Positions 24,001 to 39,000 of a stretch of DNA of 64,000 bases are shown here, piece after piece (position 1 is the stretch's first letter; every line of letters begins with the position of its first letter). This stretch comes from Schistosoma haematobium. Taxonomy: Eukaryota > Platyhelminthes > Trematoda > Strigeidida > Schistosomatidae. Position numbers and translations under genes: made by a program. Below the pieces are notes generated by a model, which saw only the letters and a program-made list of their open reading frames with translations, had not been told where the DNA came from and searched no databases. Location: contig NC_067201.1 in the NCBI RefSeq assembly GCF_000699445.3, positions 22,572,533-22,636,532 of the forward strand, read 5' to 3'.

Positions 24001-27000
24001 CTTAAGATAATCTGTACAGGATGTACGTACGTCGATAATTGCAGTTATAAACATCGATGGACAACATTCAAACAACCAATACGAAAATGAATTAATTTTT
24101 TTATTAGATTTACAATATGGGTGTTGAAGAGATTATTGAATTTTATTGAGTTCATAAATCGATTCGAGTTAGAGAACTATTGAGAACTTGAAAGCATTAA
24201 AAAGTTGTTTTGTCTAGAGAGCTTACGGCCTAGGGTTTGATTTCCGATTGAGGGATTGTGGCTGAGCATTAATGAGAAGTCCTGTCCCAAACAGAGCGGC
24301 CGCTTAATGGTTCTAGGTTTTCAGAGCTGAACACAAGCAGTGTAGCAAAAAACCTCTACATCAGTAGGCCTTAACATACACAAAGGAAAACGCAAGATCC
24401 TCAAATTAAACATGGAAAACACCAACGCATTCAAAGTTGGTGGAGAAACTGTGGAGACATTCACGTATCTAAGTAGCATCATCGATGAACGAGCAGGATC
24501 CAATACAGATGTAAAAGCGAGGATTGGAAAAGCAAGGACAACATTTCTACAATTGAAGAACATATGGAACTCAAAACAACTGTTAACTAATATCAAAGTG
24601 AGAATCTTGAATACGAACTTCAAGACAGTTCTGCTGTACGGGGCTGAAACTTCGAGAACTAATTCAGTCGTCGTCATAAAAGCACAGGTATTTCTAAGCA
24701 ACTATACGCACGATCTCGAATGTCTGTCGACTGGATACCATTATCAACACCCTACTGTGGGAGGAAAGAAACCAACTTTGAGTTGAAGAGGAAATTAGAA
24801 AACGATACTTCAGGTGGATAGAAAATACAATACGAAAATCACCAAATTTCATCACGCTGCAGCCCCTAACTTGGAATTTTGAAGGGAAACGGAAAAGTGT
24901 AAGGCCAAGGAACACACTGGGTTGAGAATTGGAAGCAGACAACAAATGTATGGATCACAATTGGAAAGGATTAGTTAGGACAGAGTTCAATCGCGAATGC
25001 TTGTGGACAACCCATCCTCTTCCAGGAGAGGTAACAGGCGTAAGTAAGCAAATAATTGGTTGAAGTTAGTGTTTGTCGCCACCAACGGCTAAAATCTTTA
25101 CGTGTCTAGAAATCGTTCACAATAAACTCGCCTGAGTCTTTACTTAGAACATGTATCATAAAATCTCTTTATAGCTCTTTTTCTTTATATATATTCTTTA
25201 ATACTAATACTGAAAACTTTGGATCAGAGAACCAGGCGAAACGTTGAATTTACTTCGAATTCTTTCACTGAGATTTTACAAATTCATTCTTCTTCTATAA
25301 TACTGATACTGTTCAGAATATCATTATATACTATGGAATGAATATAAGCAGAGTGAAAAGTTTAGGATAATTTTAAAGCTTCAGATTTACGAGGCCAATA
25401 AATAGTAACCATATGTTCACAACCTCATTACGACTACCTCTGAGCTATGTTACCTAATGTCTGTAAATCAATTATTTTGATGATCACTCAGATCCAAAGT
25501 AGATTATTTGGATCTACCTACCAAACCAACAATATATGATTTAAGAGATAGATCTTAATTTGATCTAGTCTACTATAGTCTCCTTTCAATTTACTCTCTT
25601 ATATCATTCATTATAACGTATTAAATGAAAGTGATCAATAGTAGAAGATACTGATAAGAATACATACCAATGAATAATTTCCTAAACATCCATTACATGG
25701 TAACCAAAGAAATTGTACACATTGTTGTAATAAATTCATATTATTATGTAATTGATCATCCATATTAGGTGAATTGAATGGGATAAAAAATTGTATTGCA
25801 AAACCTAATAATCCATATAAATTCCCTGAAATATTCCATTTCATATGTAAACAATAACTATTCTTATTTAATAAACTATGATTGATAGAATATTGTCGAT
25901 CAATATAATGGGTATTATTATTATATTGATTGAAATCATAGGTTTTTAACATGGTTGTTGTGGTTGTTGTTGTGGGTGGTGGTTTTGTTGTTGTTAGTGG
26001 TGGTGGTGGTGATGGTGATAGTGAGTTGTTACTAAGATCATTGTTATATTCATTATTGAATAAACATTGATAATGATAATAATCATCATTGTTCCCATTG
26101 GATTTGTGAATTTCCATTGGACGTTGTACATTCAATGTGAAATTGTTAAATTCAAAATGTGCTGAAACAAAACAAAAAAAATAAAAAGTATAGTTTTAAA
26201 GGTTAAACCAATTACAATCAAATATCATGGATAACAATTGATATATGATGTATGCCACTTATGTAGACAGATATAAGTAAGTTAAAGTCACTGACAAGTG
26301 AACTGAATCATGTTGGTAGGTTTACACTACCTGGTTGAGGACCGCGAGAAGATAACAACCGATGGTTGGAGACCCTGAATAACATGGCTCAAAATCGTTT
26401 GCAATGGCGCAGGTGCATCCACTCTCTGTGTTCTCCCAAATTCTAATCTCCTGAATCCTCCTTGTCTCTTTTTTTTCTCTTTCCAAATTTATTTCACTGG
26501 ATTATACTCCTTAATTAACATCTTCAAACCCCAATGTTTCCGATTACTGCTTATACTCTTACTGCCTCTATCGCTACAGGATTTGAATCGACAACTGTTT
26601 CTCTGTGCTAATGTGGTATGGCAACTCGAACTGATGTACGCACGTACGAAGTCCTACGTTGTTACTGACTGACTGAAGATGTAACACCAGTCGTATATGA
26701 AAAACCTGGTAGTAGAAGGCTACAAAAGCTCGAGTTGAACAGAATAGAAGTGAAAATAGAAAGGAATTGTGAAATGGTGAAATACAGTTCACTGAACCTT
26801 TCCTTATCTGATTTCCTCTATATGCAATTACTTGTTCACTTGTCATTAGGTCGAGCAATGTTCATAGTCTATAGTCAGATCTCACTTTCAACATGGATAT
26901 GAGAATATATTCCGACTTGATTTTACAAGGTCAAGAAAATAAGTGGCTTGAAATTCAATTTTAAAAACTGTCCAGTGAACTCATATTATATTTAAGTTAA

Positions 27001-30000
27001 ACAATTAATAAAATTGTAAAAGCACACGGTGAACGTTTCGTTCTAGTATGGGATTCCTCAGTAGTGTATATCCACGAGCTCCTGACCAAGAATCAAACCA
27101 AGGACTTTAAGTTTTGTGAGCTAACATTCCATCTCTGGAAGGTCGAATAGAAGTTCAGTGGTGTACAAGTCTAACTTCAATCAATCAATTATATTAAGAT
27201 ACTATTCTCCTTCGTCTAAAGTAGGTAACTTACATTCGACACAGCTTCTCACTACACTATCGGGTTCTGGGCCTAATAGTCTGAAGATTAGCCAGTCTTG
27301 TTCAAGACTGAATGCCTTGAGTTCCCTACTAAAAAACTAGGCTATCTAATGCTCCCTGTTTTTTTTCAATGATTGCCTAACCTAGATTCATTCGTGATCT
27401 TAATAAAAATCCTCAGAATCCCATATTCATGATTTAAGGATTGATGATAGAATCCCTTCTAATCAACCAAAATTTCTTCATCTTCAAACTGTCAAAAGTA
27501 GAAGTGGTTCTAGCTCTTCATGAAAAGGAACTTGAATTCTGTGTACTAAAATTGTACCATCTTGTCATTGTCGTTCACTGTGTTCTTCGCTTGTTTTTCT
27601 AGATATATTTTTATCTCATCGGTTCATCCTTCGAAAATTTGCCCTTTTCTCAAAAGATTTCTTAAACCCCTTTGATTATTTGTTCATCATTGTTTTCATA
27701 CATCATTTCATCTTAATCCATTTATAATATAATCTAACACTAGCTTATCAGGTCTACATTGTTTTTCTTTCATATACACACATTCTGTACGATCTATACA
27801 TTATTGTTGTTAACATTGAAGCAACACAACACATTACGAAAATCTTTCTATTACATCATCATCATTTATTGGAAATTGATTGATACCTATATCGTACATT
27901 GAACCAGCAGTGCGAAAACATTATTTAGATCCTACGACATCAAAAGATTCCAAGTTCAATCCATGTTAGGATTGAGCTTCAGCACTATTCTAAAAGTCGA
28001 TGCAACAACAAAGCAATTATCTAGTCTTTCCTTACTTACTTACTTATGCTTGCTAATCCTCGTGGAGGAGTATAAGCCACCCACCAGCATTCACCACTGA
28101 ACTCTGACCTGGGTAATCCAATCCAACTGTTTCCAGATGCTATTCATCCTTTTTATGTCTGCTTCCAATTCTCAGTGCAGTATGTTCTATTTTCTTCCGC
28201 TTTTTCGTTTCCCTTCAGGATTCTAAGTTCGCACCTGCTTTGTGATGCAGTTTAGTGATTTCTACAATGTATATCCTATCCATCTCTAATGTCTTTTCCT
28301 AATTTCCTCCTCATCTAAAATCTGGTTTGTTTTCTCCTATAATGGGCTGTTAATGATGATATCCGGTTAACGAATATTGAGTATCCTAAGTAGACAATTG
28401 TTTAGGAATAATTTTACTTCTTTGGTGATGGTTGTGGTAGTTCTCGAAGTTTTAACACCGTACAGTAGAAATGTCTTAATGTTTGTATTGACAAATGTTT
28501 TAAGATCCAAACTTTTTTCAACTGCAGTTATACTATCCTTGTTTTACCAATCTTCACCTTCACTTCTGCATCGGATCCTCCTCGTTTGATACTGCCCATG
28601 TATGTAGACGTTTCTACCACTTCCCGACCTTTTCCATCAAGTTTAGTCTTTCTTAATTTACAGTTATTGATTTTAATCAATTCATAATGAGAGATTGTAA
28701 ATTATTAATCCAATTAAAAACTTACACATATTTGCATAAAATAGAGTAATTGGGGCCCATTGACTAAATTTGAACATGTCCATTTCATTATGTAATATTG
28801 ACGTAGAAACTGATTCATTTGAACGTACTCGTCCACGTAATTGATATAACATTCCACGTTGTATATTATTACGAAGAATAACTTCTATAAATAACAAAAA
28901 TATTTAATTCTTTGACGGAATATTATCAAACACATTTATTTAGTAATTTCAATAATTCATATCATGAGTCGATTGAAGCTAGACCACAATGGAAAACCTG
29001 GAAGCACTGAATGGCCGTTTCGTCCTATTGTGGGACTTTTCAGCAGTGCGCATTTACGATCCCGTTTCTCGAGATTCAAAACCAGGACCTATCAGTCTTG
29101 CGTGCGAGCGCTTAAACTCTAGACAACTGAGCCGGCATCCAACGGTGTTATTTAGATTAATTTAACTCAAATGATAATCTACATAAGTATGGCCCAACAA
29201 TTAGGTTGATTATAACAATCAAACAAGTGATATTTGTATGAATTTGAGTGTGAGTTTATTTTTTAGATTGTACGCAGAGGATATAAATGTATTGAACTTT
29301 GTGATGTTTGTAGCTTTGCTATGTTTGAAGGATTGTGAAATCACCTAAAATCGGCTAACAGAACTAAAGTCTGCAAAACAACAGGACAAGCTAAACTATT
29401 TCAATGTATCCCAGCCACTTCAACTAGAGGGAGTAGACCGGATTCAGTCGAGGGAAAAGTATATTCTATAATCAGCCGAAAGCACGAACGAACCAAGAAT
29501 GCCACTCAAGCGTATATATACAGAATAGAATGGTGAATAGGGAACGTCACAAAATAGCGTATTAAAAGAGGCAACAAACTAATGACATTTAGGGTCCTTT
29601 CAAGTGAGAAATATAATCTGAAGAGAAAAATTACAGAGATTTCTAAGGATCTAACATCCCTAACAGGTTTGAAAATAGTTTACAGTCTTCTAATTATAAT
29701 TCTATCATCATAGATGTTTATCGGTATAGAAGGTGTATAGGGTAGGAATAGTTTATAATATTCTTGGGTTAGTGGTAGTGCAGGTAGGTGAAGTGCTATG
29801 TGTCCTGCACATCCTTCAGATATTGATTGAGGACCATATCACTATACATGAAGGTAACAATCTTTAACACAACATGAACGATATCCAACTGCTTGAATTA
29901 AAAACCGTACTTGTATGGTTGCGATCAGTATGTTTATTAATATATAAATGGTGATGTTGTCTATAAAAATATAGAATAATAGTGTGAGCTCGTGATTGGA

Positions 30001-33000
30001 GGTATTCATTAGGAAACTCGAGACCTATGTTTCAGACTTTTTGGCAGTCATCAATAAGGTGTATATGTAATCTTGAGGAAAGTGATACTCTATGGCAGAC
30101 TCGGTCCCGTGTCACAGCTTCACAGTCAGAGACGTTACGGCTGGGACATCCAGGCCGCAAGATGTATTTACAAGTGGATGATCACTGAGTGTTGACCGAT
30201 CAAGTTGCGATGTGGTCACTAGTCTAGGTAACGTAATCGATATAATTCGATCTGCACTAAGAGAGAACTGATATGATATTGATCATAACTCAGTGAATAA
30301 TCAATTGTAAATAGAATAATGATGATATTGTTGCCTCCTCTAAGCTTAGATGAAATAATCGTTGACATAATTCGACAGAACGGTAAAGGAAGCCTCGCAA
30401 TACAGATCAGTGAATACAACATTATCACAACCGCCTTTCTCATCATTTCATAAACGTTTGCGTGTATGATAAAATTGTTTTACTGAAACACTGAGCTCTA
30501 CAGATTATCTTATGTTAGCAATATTCCGCCTGTTATGGAATAATAATAATAATTTCACCACAAAAGGATGCGAAAATCTCCATCTTTTGATCCATGGTCT
30601 TAATTAACAACAAGACAAGCGTTATATTGGTTGCTGATATAGTGGACCAATTAAAATTCACCCTAATGACAAAATCATATGACTAGCCATGAAATGGTGT
30701 TTTTTTTCTGAAGAGTGCATAAATAAACAAGTCATTATGGAAGTACATCAGTTAAGTTCAATAATCAACCTCCTTCATGATTAAACTTCTCAACCAGTAC
30801 CCGATTGTAGGCTTGCGCGTTGAAAGCTTGTATTACCAGTATCAGTGTCGATAGAGCGCAAATTGAAGATCATGCCGTTTAACAATTAATGGAAAGCAAT
30901 AAAGAAATCACTTGAAACAAAACGTTTTGATGCAAGAAGCGTTGGTTTGTGTTATGTCCCGATGAGAATAATGAATGGTAACTGTCAGAATCTATTTCTG
31001 AACTATTACTAAACGTATACTTTTATCGTATAATTTTTAAGTAACTAAACTACTCATATTCATATCCCTCGTAGTAGGCGTCGAGTCGCGGTTGACTGTG
31101 ATCACCACTACAGAAAGACTACATGCCAGTTATTAGGTTAGATCCCTCTGTAGGCTGGATATCAGAAGGTAGTTGAAGGTTGTAGTAAGATATATTTGTG
31201 TGGCGATCTCGTGGTATCGAAATAATACCGAGGTCGTGCCAAAGTTTACAAGCGGGATTACTGGGCGTACGTGAGTTCGTACAAGGTTACAAAGAAACGG
31301 AAGAGTGTGTCTTTTAGTACACTTAAACAAACAGGTACAGTAAAACAATCACTGGTACAATTGGTTATGATAATAATTTTTTCCATTATATCGATCGTGT
31401 TCTCTTCATAAAAATAGGTCACTACACCCTCTTATTATGAGATTTATTTTGACCTATGAACTATTATTGTACGATTTACCATTCTTGAGTTATGCCCAGT
31501 CTATTTATTACAGTCTCCCACATTCACAGCCACTTTTGCCTAAATCTTGTACAAATGTTGTTTTCGATTTCATGATGCGACGTGGTTTGTCTGGTTGGTA
31601 TATAAGCCCAGTATGCTTGAAATAGATGATTCATATTGCAGAGGCTAAGATTAGTGTTCTGGATTTAACTGGCTGGGGTTAGGCAGGAAACAGAACCGAT
31701 AAGTACTCTAGACTACTTGTACGGGTTTTATGCGTTATTGGTCCGATCGATAAATTAAAGTTCTCTAATTGGCGGTATTATCACGTTATTACATTATCAG
31801 GAAACAGAGCACTAATTATAACAGTTAGTCAACTGGTTTTTAAACGGCAAAACAAAATAATTATAACTGATAAGTCGACATTAAACTATATGGAGAAATA
31901 TGACACATGAAATACGATCAACTATTCTCAATTATTTTGATGTGTAATGAATTCGATTGGCCTGTTGTTGATATTTTAACTGAAATTTGAATAATCGTAG
32001 TTGGCACATGTACATTTTTTGTGTGGACGACTGTTATAACTGTGACGGCAGATTAAAGGACAGTGAGTTATCGATCGGATCAAAGACGCGTAAACACGTA
32101 AGAACAACCTAGAGTTCTGATTAGTGCCACTTCCCTGTCTAGCCTAGCCAGTTGAGTCCAGAACGCAAGTCTCAGCCTCGGAGAAATGAATCATCATATG
32201 TCAAACATACTCGGTTTATATACCAATCAAGCAGACCATATCGTACCATAAAATAGAAAATAACATTGTACAATATTGACCAGTAAGAAAACGACACGTG
32301 AAATAAATATTGACCAATAAGAAAATAACACCATTTCAAGTCCAAGGATAGCGTTAGACTTAACAGAATAATTTTTGGGATATTTTCCTGAATATCCCAA
32401 CAACGACCTCAATATATTTATTATGACATAAGTTTATATCTAATGTAGACGGATATCACCTCTGAGATACGGTATATCCACAGCTGATAGGTTCAAAATA
32501 TAACGAAACGCACGTGTTACATCCCACTTCTAGCCATTTTCCATTTATATTCTCAACCAATTTATTTGTGAAAACGAAACAATCACCAATTTGTAGTGAG
32601 CCAGAAATTAGATGTGATCAGTAATGCTAAAGTAAAGAGTTTTCATAAAGTCTTTACACTTCTTTGATACACCAATTAAGTGACAAATACTTCCTAGAAA
32701 ACTTATCATCTACAAAGTTTATTTCTGTTACTCAGGTCGAGAAATGATATTATTGTCAAACGTTTATCAATATAAATGAGTTCCAAGAACTTGATGGAAG
32801 AAGACTAATTGACCGATAAACTGAAACGAATAGGAAAGCGTCAAAATATTGAATCAAGCACATTTAAAGAATCCTGGAGAATTTCTAAACATATTGCATT
32901 CAAATCAATTGGCAATCAACAGAGATATTGAAACAGATCTAAACTATCAATCATACCAAAAAGGTCAACCGACTAAACTAGACATTCAGTGGAAACAGAA

Positions 33001-36000
33001 AAAACAAACTGTTATATCCAAGAGAAGATTAAATCATGAGTAACTTCTGAGACCTATTAATTGACTAATATTATGTCTACATTCTTATGGTATAACTATT
33101 CAATAGTTAGATTCTGTATATTTATACTCCTCTTATTATAAGCTTTATTTTGACCTTTAATTTATTTTTGTACGATTTACGGTTCTTAAGTTATGTCCAG
33201 TTTATCAACTACTGCCTCCCACGTTCACAGACCCTTTTTGGCTTTATTGTGTGCAAATGTTATTTCCTATTTTATGGTGCGTTGAGGTCTGCTTGATTGA
33301 TATATAAATCCAGTATCTCTGAAATAAATGATTCGACTCGATTCAATCCGCATAATGGAATCTGGTATTTGTGTTCTGGACTCAAGTGGACGGGCTAAGC
33401 GAACATAGGACCAATAAGGACGCTAGGTTGCTCATACAGGTCGAACGTCATTGGTTTGGCACAGTGCTAAGATTCTATAAGTCGTATTTTGATTGGTGGA
33501 TAAATCACGTGATAAAAAACCGGACATAAAGTCATAACACCAACTCACACAAAGAAACCTACAAATACACTTGTTCACAAATTAGGCTATCAAAACGAAC
33601 TCAGTCAGTCTAAAACAACCTGTATATCGGTTCAAGCTACCGTACCACATTGGGAAAACAAGATGAAATTGTCAAGTCAAATCTGTAAGTAGTCGAAGTA
33701 ACAACAGTATAAGCGATCATAGAAAAGATTAGACATAAGAGATATGCTTCTATACAACATAACTTAGTGAGATAAAATAAATTGATGACCTTAGGATATA
33801 AGAGATTACAGAACGTGAATGGATCTATACAATTATGAATGATTCTGAACTATGTCACTCAAAGTCTCAAGCTAATCAAATCCCACAATTAAGTAGTTTC
33901 GCAGTGACCTTCTCAATATAACATAGATATCATTGATATTACCTTCTAAGATATTCAGTATTAAACCATCTATGTTAGAGAATTCAAAGAAAGAGACAAC
34001 ATTTAGAACATATTGAAACGTACCAGGATTAGATGAAATGATAATCATAGGATTTTCTTCATCATTATAAATATTGATTAGAAATTCATATTGAACAGGA
34101 CAATAAATGGTATAATTCAAATGAATTTGTAAACTTAACATTATGATAGATGGGTTATTTGATGTTTGTTGTTTATTAGGTTGTATTATTTGACTTGTCA
34201 ATATTGGTATATTTGTAAAAGCTGAAAAATATATTGAAAATGAAATTGAGATAATGAAGATTTATAGTTGAGGTGAATGATTTGTATGGAGAAGTAGACA
34301 ATGATAAGTTTGAGGTCAACAAGAACTAATCAACATCAAGGTCTACAGGACAAGTTGTGAACCATTGTTAAGTTTGTCTAACATTGTTCCTAGTCGCTTC
34401 CTTTCCACTCTTTTGTATATTGGTTTATACTACTTATTTACATTGAGTAAGCAACTGTATTTTCAACAATTTTTGAACTTATGTTGTAACCTAGGTTGTA
34501 GTGTAATATTCTGAAATGCTCACATGTACTTATAGCGTTTATTGTACTTATCATTGTATTTATCATTATAATCACTGTACCTTAATCGATGTGGCGGTTA
34601 TCCACAGTTTCATGCATTTGTTTAAACGCAACAGTTTCCATATTGTTTTGCTCTTGGTTCGGGTTTCGATTGTTCATAAACTGTTAGCAAATTTAGACAG
34701 CTATCAGCTGTCCTTTGTAATATCGTATGTTGTAATTATTCTTTATGTTACTGTTACAGAAAGCCTTTTTATTTCATACTTAAAGGACGAGTTTAAACGC
34801 CCGGAACACCTCACAAGTTGAGGTTTGTAACTCAATTTTGTGTATTATTCAATAAAGAACCGCTAATGTAGACAAATGATTGTTTTGGAAACTTCGGTTT
34901 TGCGCGTATCTCAATCGGGTAACTTGGACGCTTAGATAGATCTAACAACCATATATTGGAGAAATTCGAACAATTCACTTCTACTTGAAGTTTGTGCTGC
35001 CGATGATGTCGTTCAGAAAAACGCTGAAAACTCCATGACGATCCAGCTCAGAAAATGAAATTGTTTATCTTAGTTAAAAGAATCTCATTTAAATTATCAT
35101 TGATAATCAGTAAGTATTGTGCAACTATCTTGTTTTAGAATAGGACATTAACAAAACACCAAGTAGAGAGCCTAGGATCTTCTGGTATTGTGGTGAATGA
35201 AAATTAGGTGGTGAAAACCAATTAATGGTTTAATGCAAAATTACAAAGTGAATTAGTAAAATATGAAACTCATATATTAAATAGATTATTTGCACACTTT
35301 CCTTCAGTTGTCATTTACATACTTCCTGATTCTTTCAATTATGTTGTTATTACGATTGCTCTCTGTTCCCCTACTTATATTCTTCAATTCAATCTTCTTC
35401 TGGCAGGCATTCCACTCATGATCAGTGCTGCATGCTACTTATATCTATCAGCAAAAGCAACATAGACGGCGACAGTACAAATGGAAATTTTTCGAAATAA
35501 TTGTTCATCATAAATCTTTATATTAAGTGTACATTAATAATGATAACATTATCAGTAAAGATGGATTGTATCTAGCAGTGGAATCCAGGTCGCGAGTTTT
35601 CTTCTATTTGAGAATCATCAGTTGGATATACCTGAATGTCAGAGTTGATGTTCACTCTCGGTCTCGAACCCATTACTATTCGCCTAAAATGCCATCGCGT
35701 TGTCTCTTAGTTACTGACTACAGATAACCATTTGTTTTTGCAATGGAGTGAAATATCAATTCATTCTTTGTATTGATTGTTTGAAGAGAAAGTTACTGAG
35801 CTCGAGTCACCGAGTGACACATCGACTCTAGAATTCAGGTACATACGGATGTTGAGCACAAAAATAGGATGAAACGCGTTCCCTGGATTTCGCTCCTAGT
35901 TAACATCCATCTCTACCTATGATGTGTATGACTTAAGGCAATATCGAGGCGATTCGCACACAATACACATATGCCAATTTTAGACATAAACAATAATAGG

Positions 36001-39000
36001 AAGATTCAAACAAACAATACAGGAATGATTTCAATAGCTGAGATCATGAGTCAATTGAAACTAGACCATCATGGAAAATCTGTAAGCACTGGACGGCTGT
36101 TTCGTCCTATTTTGAAATTACTCCTCAGTAGTGCCCACCCACATTCCCGCCCAGCGAAATTCGAACCCAAGACGTATCAGACCCACGCACGAGCGCTTAA
36201 CCTCTAGAACACTGAGCCGACATCCAGTGCTTCCAGGTTTCTCATGAATTATAAACATAATTGAAATGTAAACATACCAACACAAATATGTATTCAATAA
36301 AATAAGTAAGACAGTAACTAACCTGCTCGTTTAGTTCTATTACAAATTCTATTTGATATTGGTCCTATACCAGCTTGATTAATAAATTTCATTTTAATAC
36401 AATATAATTGACATGGTCTTAATGAAGATATTCTTATATGTTCTAATGTATATTCTGTATCAATATTATACCATTCTTCATTCATATTATCACTATCATC
36501 ACTATTCATATGTTTATAATAAACAATAATACGTGATGGATAACCACAATAAATATTTCTTGATAAATACCATTTAATTGAAAGAGCGTGTGATTCAATT
36601 TTATAGAATTCCATATTATCTGGTTTACATGGAACTATACATTGTTATGTCATAAGAAAATAAAGCAATAGTAGATCAAGAAATGATATACTTTGTTTTA
36701 ATAAAATCATTCAAATCTCTAATTGAGATCATGAATTGATCAATGTTAGATCATTATTGAAAAATTGGAAGTACTGGATAGTTGTTTCGTCATAGTATAG
36801 AACTCCACGATCCCGCATGTCGGATTCGAAATCAGGACCTTCAATCTCGCTCACGAATGCTTAACCGCATACTTGATCGTGGATTTGCACGAATGAGGAG
36901 TTCTTTATTTGAATGAAACGGCCTTCCAATTCTACATTGATCGATTCATGAATTCAATCAGAACCCAACAATTTCCATAATCCTATACTGATAATTCAAA
37001 TCTTATTCAATACTTTTCATTTAGGAATAATAGTACTATCATAAGCTAACAGACTGTAATAAAACTTCTTTAGAAAGGTCACTTATGACAAAGGAATAAA
37101 AAGTCAAATACTTCTAAAATGGATTTTAAACGATAATTTTGTAATTTGCCAAAAGGAGAGTGTTAAGATCAGTGGTATCCGAAATCTCATAGTGAGACAC
37201 GACGAGCTACGCACTAACCACCCCGCAACCCAAATACATGAGCAAGAATAGAAGAGTGAATGAGAAATTATATAAGGCTACCGAATAATATGCACAAATA
37301 CTCATGTATATATGTACAACTCTACCGTTTTACAAAATTAATCCATTTCTTAGCCAATGATTTGCACTTGTCCTACGGGTCACTTCAGAGTGCCATCAAT
37401 CGACCATCTCATGAGGCTAATTCTGACTGAATTACCATATCAGAGAGAGTAGGACAGTATCTCAGTCATCATTACTAACGAATATCTCCCTTTTTCCATT
37501 TTTTTTTCAATATTCCAATAAAGAAATCGGTGAGGCTTACGAGGATCACAACGTAAACCAATTCTATTAGGTATATACTCTGGTAATTAGTCATACCACA
37601 ACTTTTCAAAAGATGAGATGTTAGAAAAAGAAGAAGAAATAACAAATAATGAAAAGTAGTTTATATGACATTAGTTACTAACATTTTATGTACGTGACTG
37701 TCTGAATCTTTCCATCATAAGCCATTGTTTAATCTACAATCTAATGTCATATCGTCTTCAACTACAAATTTGATATAACTTAAGCATTACTAATGTATCC
37801 GAGATGTAGATTGGTTGAAGTTAGAATTGTACGCTAGTGGGTGGAGGTTTAGTAGTTTAGAGGTTTTCCTTCATGCGAAAGCGAAGCACCTTAGTTCGAT
37901 TCTAGTTTGCAAGGTTGTGTAAAGGCACCGCTCAGAAGTCCCATGCAAGGATGAAACAGTGATTCATTGTTTTCAGATCTTCAATGATCATCTAATCAAC
38001 ATCATTTCATTATCTTAATGATATACATATTCGCTTGTTAAGTGATATTCATTCATATATCTTCACCACTATGTGATCTTTGGTTGTATGATTTCAGCCG
38101 TTTGTAGAAATAGAGCTACTGTCCAATCGACTGATTTACCAAGTATGATAGTTATTACAATCAGTTCTTTATTAAAGTGTTTATTTATTGAAAATAGTTC
38201 CCAATTACATTGTTTACAAAGATAACGGATGGATCAAATGAATTACAACAACATATCTATAAGCCTAGAAGCGATAATCTCAGAATTCATGAGTTAATCA
38301 GTGTGTCTAAATCATTCTAGCTACATTCAATAAATGTTGTCATATGAATTACTTCCAGCCCTGAAAATAAGGAACCACGTCTGATGTTGGAGACGGGTTA
38401 AATTAAAAACCAATTGAATCTAAAGAATAAAACATCTAAGAAGCATGACTTCTAAGAACACCTTACTAAAATCTGAGAACCATACAGTAAATACCTAATT
38501 TGCAAAATATGAATCCATTGATTCATTGGATTATATCCCTTGAATAACATCTTCAAACCCTAATGTTTCCGATTACTGCTTATACTCTTACTACCTCTAC
38601 CACTACGGGATTTAAGTCGACAACTGCATCTCTGTGCTAATGTGATGTGGCAACTCGAACTGATGTACGTACGTACGAAGTTCTACGTTGTTACTGACTA
38701 ACTGACTTCATACTAATTGTTTTCCGTTCCTGTTCTCTTTTCTTTCCGATTTTCTACTGAAATATATGTTATTCCTGACTAGCATTATATATACTACTTA
38801 TGTGGATATAAGTAGCTCACATTACAATAATAATGATAAGTATCTAATACCATTTAGAAATGCATATTTTTTTCAAGGATCGGACACACTTTCAATCGGA
38901 TAGAATAATCAAATTGGTTATGTACTACATAAACATTCAGTAAATATTTACAAATAAACAATTTTTTTCTTCATTTTGTTTTAAAATAAACATTCAAATT

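Noticed and set aside
31425..33520. Complete LTR retrotransposon
   Set aside because: No gag, protease, integrase or reverse transcriptase sequence between the outer copies, and the middle copy is inverted.
34516..34821. 101-codon hydrophobic plus-strand frame as a membrane protein
   Set aside because: Composition is that of T-rich repeat sequence and it ends in an element-like poly(A) signal region; no conserved motif.
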